A stretch of DNA of 64,000 nucleotides. Source: Yarrowia lipolytica (lineage: Eukaryota; Ascomycota; Dipodascomycetes; Dipodascales). The position numbers and the translations under genes were made by a program. The notes beneath the pieces are model-generated. The model did not search any database. It was given only the letters and a program-made list of their open reading frames with translations, and was not told the DNA's origin. Below, piece by piece: positions 39,601 to 49,421 of this stretch; positions within the stretch are counted from its first letter, which is position 1; every line of letters starts with the position of its first letter. Where the stretch lies: the NCBI RefSeq assembly GCF_001761485.1, contig NC_090775.1:1612001-1676000 (forward strand), given 5' to 3'.

Positions 39601-39883
39601 CCCGTGTGTGTCTGTCAATGTTCTCTATCCGCTTTAGGCAAGACTCTAGAGTATTGGTCGTGCGGCTCATGTTCATCTCAAATAGAGGCGTCTGATGCCG
39701 CGAAAAGGACATCACGTGATCAAAAGTTGTTATGTGATTTCACAGCACCCCAAATAATCTCCAGTCCAAGTCTCATTTGAATTGAATCCATTTAGCAACT
39801 TTTAGAGATACCCCAAAACGGCCACCGTCAGCCGTGCGGCTTGGAAATGTTTAGGTTTAGTTTATCGTCGTCTTGGCAATAAT

Positions 39884-40071
39884 TAAAATAAAATAAAATA
39901 AAATAAATAAATAAAATAAAATAAAATAAAATAAAATAAAAAAAATAAATAAAATAAAATAAAAAAAATAAAATAAAAATAAAATAAAATAAAATAAAAT
40001 AAAAATAAAATAAAATAAAAAAAAATAAATAAATAAAATAAAATAAAATAAAAAAAAAAAAAATAAAATAA

Positions 40072-40104
<33 letters not shown>

Positions 40105-40131
40105 AAAAAAAAAAATAAAAAAATAAAAAAA
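39884..40131 (+). repeat. AAAAT-type low-complexity block
   Basis: About 250 bases made almost only of A with interspersed T, mostly AAAAT and AAAT units. It lies between a GTGCGGCTTGGAAAT motif (39834) and the possible gene remains at 40.3 kb. It is the most AT-biased segment of the window. Confidence 0.9.
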
Positions 40132-41661
40132 TATAGTTATATCATTCTTCTGTGGCTTTTGGGGCTCTGAAAGTCACTCAAGAGAGAAGCTGTTGCTGAT
40201 AATTGAATTGTTCGACCCACAGAGACCATTACCAACTGGTTTGTGGTGCTTCTGTTACTGCCGGTACAGGCCCGAAGATCTGAATACAAACACACTCGCT
40301 GCGGAAAATGAGCACGTCTATATTTTATAGACAATTGAAGTATCTCTGGGAGATCCGAGAGATCCGAATTGCTCTCTCTGACACTCCACTGTCAGCTTAT
40401 CCATCCCGTTGCCGGACCAGACCTTCTAGTCTTCTGGTGGAGCTGCTCAAGCGAAGGGATGCGGTCGCCCAAGCCGCCAATTTCGCCCGGGAATTCCATC
40501 AGGATCATTACCTCAATTCAAGGCCGCGCCAAACTGTTATTCTTGTCCTCCCACTGCTCCGACTTCATCTGAACGAGCTTCGGAGCAATGATCCCGCTCA
40601 GAACAAGTAAATGTCAGCTCTTCAATTGCTTAACTGTCTGCTCTTCAGTGGCCAAACAAGTACAGGTATCTCATTACTTGCTTCATTCGGCAGTGCTCCA
40701 TTCTCTATATGGTGTACGCCAGATGGGCTCTTCGGGTAACGGACAAACAAGTGGGTCTTCATTAATCTGCCAGACTTGAATAAAACGTTGGAGATGTCTC
40801 TGAAGTCACCAAAGTCCTATGGCATCTGTACCAAGCCCCTTCGCTACTTGCATGGGCATTAATGATTAGCGAGTTTTTTGCCGGTTTTGCTATGGAATAT
40901 GTCTGCCATCTCTTGAGATAGACCATTTAAGCGGAGTAATGGGCTCCAGGTGATTATGGAAAGTAGCCATTCGCTGTGTGTAGACCGAATGACGACTCAA
41001 GCGCTTTCTTTACTCACGGGAGATGAGTGCGAAAAGTCCTGCAGGTGATTTGGAACCTGGAAAGTTCCAGAGTCCGGAGCCTCTTCGTCAAATGGGTGCG
41101 ACGACTGCTACTCTGTAGTCGGCTTTTGGCCTTGTATCGAGAGATTCTGACATCACAATATAGCGTTGTTCTTGTGTTGGACTGTATTGATGTCGTGGTT
41201 AGTGGGGCGCTGTAAGGGCCAGGTGAAGAACGTGAGGCGACACTAGTGTTCATATACCACATCTTCGATCTTGTGACCATTCTATATAGGGCAGTCCATC
41301 TGATACAGGCGATGGATCTGAAGATCGAGTGACGATGAGCCCGACGAGTTCGGCATGCGCGATGTGACGAACGTTGGCGAGTCCGGTTGCGATCTCTCTG
41401 AAGAGATTCGTTAAGCCCGAACATGCTGGAAGTGGTTCGAGGCCAATAGGATGACAGCTAATACCAGAGCTTCTACCAGAGGAAAACTACTCAAGGTATT
41501 AGCAGAGAGTGGGCGAACTGTCGACGTTGCGTGTTTAACAGATCTCATGGGAACGACACTACGAGTACGAGTCCCGGTACAGTATGTACAGTACATACAC
41601 TACACCGGTATATCAGTGCGCGACTTGTAAGAGAGATGGCAAAAGTCTACAAGTAGAACGT

Positions 41662-42360
41662 ACCGTAGCTCACGTACCGTAGCTCCTCACGTACCGTAGC
41701 TCATCTTGCACCGTAGCTCATCTTGCACCGTAGCTCATCCTTCACCCTTGTATTCACCTCTTGTATCCACTTGTATCCACTTGTATCCACATGTATCCAC
41801 ATGTATCCACTTGTATCCACCTTGTATCCTTTTTACAGTAGACATCTGTATATATAAAATGATCAATGAAGGCCAATACTGCGTCATCTGGAGTGTCCGA
41901 CTGTGCTTTGTCCGACTGTGCTTTGTCCGACTGTGCTTTGTCCGACTGTGCTTTGTCCGACTGTGCTTTGTCCGACCGCGTTTTGTCTAACGGGTATTGT
42001 CTAACCTCTATATCTTCGCTTGTATCTTCGCTTGTGACCCCTGGCACAAAGATATCACATCACACAAGGACGATGCATGGACGATACAAGGATGATACAA
42101 GGACGATACAAGGACGATACAAGGACAATACAAGGACGAAAACAATGTATGCTCGATACATGAACCGGTACGATACCGTAATAGTGCACCCACAAAGGGC
42201 CCATACAGTTTCCGTGTTGGTCCTGTTGCAGAGACAAGGAAGCTGCAAGTTGCAGGGTGCGAGGTCCGGAAGGAGTTGAGGGTTGAGAGGGTCAGAGAGG
42301 GTCAGAGAGGGTCAAAGAGGGTCAAGGAGGGTCAAGGGGGGTCAAGGGGGGTCAAGGAGG
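41662..42360 (+). repeat. Patch of five different minisatellites
   Basis: Five unrelated arrays lie side by side. ACCGTAGCTC units occur at 41662-41738. Six exact 10-base TTGTATCCAC-type units are at 41761-41820. Six 15-base TCCGACTGTGCTTTG units (five identical) are at 41896-41985. Seven 11-base ACAAGGACGAT units are at 42064-42139. Seven 10-base GTCARRGRGG units are at 42291-42360. No coding role is evident. Confidence 0.9.
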
Positions 42361-43850
42361 GTTAAAAGAGGGTCCAAATCAGATGCCAATGTCGAGATGA
42401 TTCCATTGTTGTTATGAGGTCTCCATTTTCCCAATTTTCCCAATTTTCCCAATTTTCCCTAAATTCCCCATTTTCCCATTTCGTCCATCCCAAATCCACC
42501 CTCTCCACTCCAGCCCCCAAACACCACGACCACCACGGAACCGTTGCTGCTGAACACAGACAGACGCCGTAGAAACACCGCAGCAAGAGCAATCGCTCGA
42601 GGCACACCGAAAGTACTGTATGGTGCAAGGTAACTTGTGTCTGTGTAGTGTCACAGAAGTCCCGCATTTGTACCCTCCCGCAATTGTACTCGAGCTCGTG
42701 CTGCTTGCGCCACTTCCGCCACACACCTAATGTCACCATCCGCACTACCTACCACCCACAGCCGACCGTCTGGTGCTCTTGCCACAACCAGCGTCTTGTG
42801 TGTGGGGAGAGGGAGGGGCAAGGGGAACTCAATCTATACGAGTATCAACATACAGTATAGAGATCGAGCGGTGGGTGGTACGTTATGTCGACAATGCTCT
42901 GTTTGTGCTGGAAACGACTTGTTTGTGCTGGAAATGAGCTGTTCATGTCAGATCCCTATTGTGCTCACGAATCCGGCGCATGGCCTGATGGTCGGCACAA
43001 TCAAGGTGGCCCGACTGGAGTGCATGCGTATATTGGTTTCGGACCCGCGTATACGAGCCCAGATGAGCTGCACTGCGAGGTAAAGACAGAGCAATACGAG
43101 ACAAGGAGCAGAGGGAAAGAGAAAGAAAGAAATGGGAGAGAACAAGGCTGCCGCAACAAGCACATTTGCAGATGACAAATGGGACCATATCTTTCGCCTC
43201 ACCAGTCGGCCGTCTTTGTTGTTCGCATAGCCGAAAGCTAGCTGCGCCAGAGTGGTTGGATATGGTGCGTTAGGTCTAACCTAGTGGTGGGCCGTGTTCC
43301 GAAGTGGGAGGGATCCGGTCGAGACTTTCAAGAGTCGAGATTGCAAGATTCAAGAATGGGGAGTCAAGAATGGAGAGTCAAGAATGGGGAGTCGATAACG
43401 GAGGCCATGAGTCAGTACGGCTCCTTCACTACTCTACTACAGGATTTGGTATGTTAAGGACCGTACTAGTACGAGCACGTCTGCACCTGTACATATCGGT
43501 ACTTGTACCTACTTCTGACCTTCCTAAAACTGCGAACAGGTACTTGGATACCCGAAACAGGACTAACCAGGTTCTTTATTCCTGTCAAATCTCAGTATCG
43601 TGGGTTCAATAGCGCCATAACCGAGTCCCTCCTTCTCCGCGGATGACGCCAATACAACTTTTGTCGGTTGGACTTCTACAGCAGTGGCAGTGATGTGGCG
43701 AGACAATGTGGTGATACAATCAAGTGGACTACAGGGTCTTATACAATACTGCCTGAAGCCCCAGAGACAGGTATGGTTGTCAAGTTACTCTGCACTTTCG
43801 GCAGTTTCTTCTGATTTCTCTGGTGTTTTTTTATCAGATTGCTTGAGTGC

Positions 43851-44225
43851 GAATTAATTTGAATTATTCCAACAAAAGAAAAGGAAAAGAAAAAAGGAAA
43901 AGAAAAAAGGGAAAAGAAAAAAAGGAAAAGAAAAAAAGGAAAAGGAGGAAAATGAAAAGAAGGAAAATGAAAGGAAGAAAGGGAAAAGATAAAAAAAGAA
44001 AAAACAAGTCCAAACATACATGCAAGGGTTCTTGAGAATCTCACTATGCTGTACGTGTGAATTAACGGAATTAATTTGAATTATTCTGAATTAATCTTAA
44101 TTAAATCGTAAACAAGCAAGAGGAAAAGTAAGAAAAGAAAAAAAAGAAAAAGAAGAAAAAGAAGAAAAAAGAAAAAGAAAAGGGAAAAAAGAAAAGGGAA
44201 AAAAGAAAAAAAGAAAAAAAAAAGT
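43851..44225 (+). repeat. Duplicated module: AT-rich 19-mer plus purine tract
   Basis: The identical 19-mer GAATTAATTTGAATTATTC occurs at 43851-43869 and 44068-44086. Each copy is followed by a long A/G-only tract (about 43874-43989 and 44130-44225). A third diverged piece of the flank is at about 44251. This looks like a local duplication of roughly 217 bases whose purine parts then drifted. Confidence 0.75.
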
Positions 44226-44875
44226 TCAATCTCAATATACACTAATGTGAATCAACGGAATTGATTTTGATCTGAAATTTTCCTGGATTTCCTGATCTGA
44301 AAAAAGAATTGAATACCCAGTTACACACTCCAGGATTCTCAGGATTCTAACAACAGAAAAGCCGTACAAGCACAAGTACCAAGCTCGTAGCACTCAAGAG
44401 CTTCCACAACTCCAAGTAAAACTTTTGACAATTCCAAAACAGCGCTGAGAATGTACAACTGAGCGTCTCATGGCGGTGAACTACTTGCAAGACTGTCAAA
44501 GACGTGGTTCGATACAGCTGAAACACGACTATTAGAGAATAGGTGTGAATTCTTTACGTTCTGCTAGAGATTTGGCATGTGTTGGGGTATTAACTGAACA
44601 GTACGAACGCTGTATGATTACTACAGCTTGGACACACCCAACTAAAATGCCAACTATACTGAGATGTGTTAATTGAACACACCCACTAAACTCATCTCCA
44701 CAAACCCCACTGAGGGGGTTCCAAATGACGCCGAAATGGCGAATTGTCCATCCAGCGGTGTAAAAAAACACCTTTACATACATTTAGCAGTCCATTTTCG
44801 ACCCCAAATCCCCCTCATTCTCCACACAAGATAACAGCTATCTCTCATCACGCCTGCAGCCATATTCTACCCACC

Positions 44876-45667
44876 ATGCACGTTAATCCCACCTCTTTAA
44901 CTCCACAACCCATGATAGCGATACTAAAAGGAAGTTCACGGGTGCCACGGGTCCGACAGTTGGCCGCGGTGACGCAAAAACGCCGATATTCCGACTTCTC
45001 CATCCACGACATCCCCGCCAAGCTACTCAACGAGCGAATTGTGCACGTGGCCGGCCCCATAGACGACTCCATGGCCACCTCGGTGGTGGCGCAATTGCTC
45101 TATCTGGAACACAAATCGGCACAGAAACCGATCCACATGTATATCAACTCGCCCGGAGGCGCCGTGACGGCCGGGTTCGCCATTCTCGACACTATGAACT
45201 ACATCCGAAGCCCCGTCCACACCGTCTGTCTCGGCCAGGCCGCCAGTATGGCATCATTACTACTCACCTGTGGCGCGCCCGGCAACCGCATCATGACCCC
45301 AAACTCGACAATCATGACACACGAACCACTGGGAGGCATTGTTGGCAGCAGTAAGCTGGTGGAGCTGCACACATTCCACTTGCAACGGATCCGAACCCGA
45401 ATCATCCAACTGTACTACGATAGCATGAAACTGGGCCTGGAGGGAAGACTGAAGGAGGAAGGAGCAGAGGAGACTCATGAGGTGGCAGAACCGACCCCGT
45501 TGATGTCGTTGTTGTCGTCGGACCGATCCTGGATCGATACCATCAACCAAAAGACCCTGACCCACTCGCTAGTAGACACTCTCATTGGTCTTGATCAGTT
45601 CTTCAACGCCGACGAGGCTTTGAAGCTGGGACTGGTCGATCGGATTCTCAAGACCAAAGGCGAATAG
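44876..45667 (+). CDS. CLPP: Mitochondrial ClpP serine peptidase with an insertion before the catalytic Asp
   Basis: This is a 263-residue ClpP, the tetradecameric chamber peptidase of the mitochondrial matrix, fed by the ClpX unfoldase. The triad is visible: Ser124 in GQAASMAS, His149 in MTHEPLGG, and Asp240 in GLDQFFNADEALKLGLVD, aligned with the bacterial ERDRFLSAPEA motif. The N-terminus is a basic, hydroxylated presequence with RRYSDF before the mature part. I chose the ATG at 44876; the ATG at 44912 (MIAILKGSSRVPRVRQL) gives an even more typical presequence and may be the real start. The odd part is residues about 185-225, an acidic and Ser-rich insertion of some 40 residues in the handle region, absent from bacterial and human ClpP. 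Saccharomyces has no ClpP. The gene converges with WHI3 downstream. Confidence 0.9.
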   Translation: MHVNPTSLTPQPMIAILKGSSRVPRVRQLAAVTQKRRYSDFSIHDIPAKLLNERIVHVAGPIDDSMATSVVAQLLYLEHKSAQKPIHMYINSPGGAVTAGFAILDTMNYIRSPVHTVCLGQAASMASLLLTCGAPGNRIMTPNSTIMTHEPLGGIVGSSKLVELHTFHLQRIRTRIIQLYYDSMKLGLEGRLKEEGAEETHEVAEPTPLMSLLSSDRSWIDTINQKTLTHSLVDTLIGLDQFFNADEALKLGLVDRILKTKGE

Positions 45668-46179
45668 ATGCATGATACGACCCGGCAAACGACAACCAAC
45701 CCCGCATGGACATAAATGGAACTGAAACATAGACATGCACGCCAGGAATGAATAACGAATACACATGACCACACCAGCAGTGCCCAAGACGTGCTGTACT
45801 CAATCTTCATGAAAGCAACGTCAATGACTTGCCAACGAAAACACAGGAGCAACCGAATCAAATGAGAACACTTGGTATTCAAGGACAAGAGTCATAACCC
45901 CACACCGACACGCTCAACCCGAGATATGCTGTCTTGATTAACCCATCTCGTATTCGTATCACCCTCTGTAAAGCTCATATCAATAGTATACTCACTACTA
46001 GATTCTACTCATTTAGTCCACCTAGGTGAACTATACTGTCTCCAAACATAACTATACCCTCCAGCACCCGAGAAGCCATACAGTATCCTCCGCTCCAATG
46101 TTCACTCATGTTATTATGCTATATGCTCTCAATACAAATACACCACTTCAAAAGTGTCTGTGACGCTCACTCTACCTAA
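45668..46179. other. Short convergent intergenic region between CLPP and WHI3
   Basis: About 510 bases separating two genes that point at each other. It would hold both terminators. No reading frame, RNA gene or repeat was seen. Confidence 0.7.
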
Positions 46180-48060
46180 CTAGTAGTAGTAGTCACCATT
46201 ATAGTCCCTCTTGTCCTGTCGGCCACCGTTCACGGGAGGCTGCGACGACCCTCCGCTGCCGCCACTGCTCCGCACGCCCAACGGATTCTTGGAAAACGAC
46301 AGCCGAATGCCGCCCTTGACACTGTACTTGAGACCCTTTCCGTACAACTCGTTAAGCGCCTTGGATGCATACATGACGTTTTCAAACTCCACAAAACACA
46401 TGGGCCCGTTCATCTTGGTGCGGAAACACAGCCGCTTGTAGCCCTTTTGCTTGGAAAAGAGCTGCATCAGCTCCTCCTCGGTCGTGTTCATCGGCAAATT
46501 GCCCACGTACAGAGTGTTGCAAGGGGGGTTCTGGTCGGCAGGATTGGCAGGGGGAAGCACACGGCCGCCGTTCTGCAGCACCTGGATGGTGGTGGACGCG
46601 TTGGTCGGTGAGTAGGGTACCACGATGCGGGAGGCGGCGCCCGGACCAGCCGACGTGTCGATGGGCGGCAGGTCGTCCACCGAGTTGGTGGGCACGGGCA
46701 CCACCGACGACAGCGAGATGGTGGACTCGCTGGGAGACGACTCGCCCGAAGAAACAGCCGAGTCATCGTAGTTGGCCGGCGCGGTGGGGGGATTGGCAGC
46801 GGACGGCCCTTTCCCGCCGTTCTGGAACTGCCGCAGCGTCGATGTACGCCGCTTATCGCTCCACTGCGATGCAGGGCCCGTAGGCGCGTTAGCCGGCGCT
46901 CCAGACGAGTCGCCACGGGAGGCGTCTCGCTTGGAATCGTCGTCCTGCTGCTGTTGCTGTTGCTGCTGCTGCTGCTGCTGCGACACGGGCGACTTGGGCT
47001 TAGAGATGGGCGAGTGGGCCGTGGAAGGCGCTGACGACGACGGAGTCGACTGCGAGGGGACCGAATGCGATTGTTGGGGTTGTTGGGGTGGCTGGGGCTG
47101 CTGTTGTTGCTGGGCCTGTTGCTGCTGCTGGCCACCCTGCTGAGACTGCTGCTGCTGCGACTGTCCAGGCTGGGGATCTCGTGCAAACCAGCTGACGGGG
47201 CCCTTGACCATGTCGTTGTACTCGTCGTCATCCCTGGAGCTCTCGAGCAGCACAGCCTTGCCGGAGGACAAGGCGCCGAGCATGGGTCTGGGGAGACCGA
47301 GCTCAGGCACCGAGCCTGAGGCGGGGAACACGGACCGCGGAGACGTGGGCGAAAAGACTTCCTGCGGGTATCCAAAGTCTTGAGACGAGTGGTGGGAGGG
47401 CGTGGAGTGGTTGACGGACATGTTCTGCATGGGCATTTCCAGCGACGACGGTCCGCCTCCAGCGCCTCCGTTGGGGGTGGGGTACTGCTGGGCGAACGAG
47501 AAGCGGCTCTTGGACGACACGGAGTTGTGTCGGGGGTTGGGGGCGCCGGCTCCGCTGCTGTTGGGGGTGCCACTGGACGAGTGTCGCGAAGAACGCACCT
47601 CGCATTTGAGCGGATAGGTGTCGTCACCAAAGAGGTCGGTACGGCCGTCGAGGGTCACCTGGCAGTTGATGGCGGCCGTGTAGGTGCGGAAGTATGCGGT
47701 GCCGATGGGGGAGTCGTCGCCAAACGGCAGTTTGTGGAGCTCGCAATGCAGAAAGTCGGGTGCAAAAGCGAACAGCAGCCGCAGTTCACGCGGGGTCACG
47801 TCGCGTGGCAGTTGGGTCAGGTTCACCTTTCCAGGGGGCGCGGGTCCCGCGTGTTGCTGCTGTTGATGCTGCTGGTGGCCCTGGTGTTGCGGCGGGACGT
47901 GTTGTTGCTGCTGTACCTGATGCGGGCCCTGGGGGTGCTGCTGGCTGCTGTGTTGCGGGCCGGCGTGGTGCTGATGTTGATGTTGATGCTGATGCTGATG
48001 CTGTTGGCCCTCGTAGAAGAAGGGGCTATGCTGAGGCTGGCCCTCAAATGCAAATGACAT
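46180..48060 (-). CDS. WHI3: Whi3/Whi4-type RNA-binding protein with polyQ tracts
   Basis: A 626-residue protein. Its C-terminal RRM (515-597) has RNP2 LYVGNL, RNP1 PMCFVEF and the block [16 protein letters not shown], which is nearly diagnostic of Whi3. Whi3 binds the G1 cyclin CLN3 mRNA in Saccharomyces and controls cell size and nuclear division timing. Residues 77-156 form a second, degenerate RRM-like fold, also found in fungal Whi3. Between and before them lie His-Gln repeats (20-70), a QQQ/QPQQ-rich segment and a pure Gln run, typical of prion-like proteins that condense with RNA. The Gln and His runs are coded by near-pure CAG and CAT-CAG repeats, so length variation between strains is likely. 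The start is the ATG at 48060. It is divergent from PALH across 1.36 kb. Confidence 0.9.
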   Translation of the reverse strand: MSFAFEGQPQHSPFFYEGQQHQHQHQHQHQHHAGPQHSSQQHPQGPHQVQQQQHVPPQHQGHQQHQQQQHAGPAPPGKVNLTQLPRDVTPRELRLLFAFAPDFLHCELHKLPFGDDSPIGTAYFRTYTAAINCQVTLDGRTDLFGDDTYPLKCEVRSSRHSSSGTPNSSGAGAPNPRHNSVSSKSRFSFAQQYPTPNGGAGGGPSSLEMPMQNMSVNHSTPSHHSSQDFGYPQEVFSPTSPRSVFPASGSVPELGLPRPMLGALSSGKAVLLESSRDDDEYNDMVKGPVSWFARDPQPGQSQQQQSQQGGQQQQQAQQQQQPQPPQQPQQSHSVPSQSTPSSSAPSTAHSPISKPKSPVSQQQQQQQQQQQQDDDSKRDASRGDSSGAPANAPTGPASQWSDKRRTSTLRQFQNGGKGPSAANPPTAPANYDDSAVSSGESSPSESTISLSSVVPVPTNSVDDLPPIDTSAGPGAASRIVVPYSPTNASTTIQVLQNGGRVLPPANPADQNPPCNTLYVGNLPMNTTEEELMQLFSKQKGYKRLCFRTKMNGPMCFVEFENVMYASKALNELYGKGLKYSVKGGIRLSFSKNPLGVRSSGGSGGSSQPPVNGGRQDKRDYNGDYYY

Positions 48061-48365
48061 GGTGCGTGGCGTGGATGATGGGGGCGCGACTTTGGATGAT
48101 GTGTGTCTCTTGTGCTGTTGGTGTTTCCGTTTCGGGTTTCAAACGTTGCGGTAGCGTTTTTGTCGCGGTTTTTTTTTTCTCGGCTTCTTCGGACTCGGCG
48201 GTTCCTCAAGGTCACGTCTCTGGCTCTCGGCGGCTCGCTCGACGCGTTCGAGGGGTGTGCGGTCTTGTTTACAAAGACGCTGGGGTGTGGTGCAAGTGTG
48301 TGGTGATGAAAAGTGGGAATAGCTGGGTTATGGTTTCAGTGGCGGACTCACACTAAGAGATGGGT

Positions 48366-48397
<32 letters not shown>

Positions 48398-49421
48398 ACG
48401 AACGACGGTGGACGGAACGACGGGGAGTTAAGACCCGGGCTAATTTGGTAGCGGTGACTCTAGCCTGGTGATGACGCAAAAAAATGGCGGCAAAATGAGC
48501 AATGTATCGGCCACCTTTTGTGCCAAACATGTTCAACACGGTCGTCTCCAACTATCTCTCCACCAAGTCCTTCAGTAACCTTGAGACCAGCCACGCGAAA
48601 TTGGGGGGCCTCCCGGTCAGCTACACAGTAATGTAATTAGTTGTGTGGGGTTAGGGTGTGTGGGGACACAAACACAAGTCGCAAATATATATAGACCGGG
48701 GAGCGACCGCCCATTTCCACCTTATTTTTTTTCCCGCTCTTTTCCTCCGTTGCTGGCACCGCCTGTCGTCTCACGTGCACAAGCTGGGGTTGGGCGGGGG
48801 GAAGGTGTTCAAGGGTGCGGTGCTTAACCACGTCGTTGTGATTGTAGTTTGGGCTCCCCCTACTACACCTCCCACACACACGTTTTATTATGGCCTGTCC
48901 CGTTTAGGAAACCATACTATGGCTCTGGAATGTACACAAGGTTTCCTCCACAGAAATGTGCAGTTGGACCCAACCAAACGAGCCCGTTCGAGCCCGTCCT
49001 AAGACGCGCAAAAAAACACACACACAAGAAAAATCAACGCATTTCCGCCCCCGTGCGTCTTCTCGTCTCCCCCACCACCCCATTCGTGACGTGTTGTCTA
49101 ACAACACAACAACAAAAAATAAAAAACAACATCAGCATTTTTATTTTTTTTGCCACCTTATCCACGTGCGAACCTTATTGGGAAAAATTTTCACACGCCG
49201 CCTGCCTCCCGCAGTCCCTCACAAATACTGACTGCAGGGTAACGGTGCCTTCCCCATTTAAGTTTCATTTCGCCCCCGACTCAAACTCCCAACTTACCCG
49301 GTCGTGATACCCACAGAGGACTGGCAGTCCGACTAATTAGTGGCAACGGCGGCGATAAAAAAACGACAACGACAAGCCACAAACCGCCTACAGAAGCCCC
49401 GATATAGACGGCCGTAACGTG
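48061..49421. promoter_or_regulatory. Shared divergent promoter region of WHI3 and PALH
   Basis: This 1.36 kb region separates two divergent genes and should carry both promoters. It contains a GA dinucleotide run (48366-48391), a TATATATA at about 48685, CACGTG near 48772 and C-rich pyrimidine stretches just before the PALH start. Specific factor sites cannot be assigned. Confidence 0.5.

Larger units (their letters stand above)
36628..44875. other. Eight-kilobase stretch rich in repeats, no recognised gene
   Basis: No intact gene is seen. The stretch contains TCTGTT/TCTGTG repeats (39544-39600), the AAAAT block (39884-40131), a five-array minisatellite patch (41662-42360) and two purine tracts with a shared flank (43851-44225). 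Bases 40.3-41.6 kb have higher GC and protein-like frames on the minus strand that switch frame repeatedly, so they may be the remains of a gene. No family was recognised there. Confidence 0.6.

Noticed and set aside
41706-42279. Repeat protein encoded by the minisatellites (CALSD repeats)
   Set aside because: The 15-base unit keeps several frames open on both strands by its length alone; nothing suggests translation.
46488-48057. Long alternative frames over WHI3, including 380 codons on the same strand
   Set aside because: Shadow frames rich in Arg/Pro/Ser or polyCys/Leu generated by the CAG repeats; the RRM frame is the real one.
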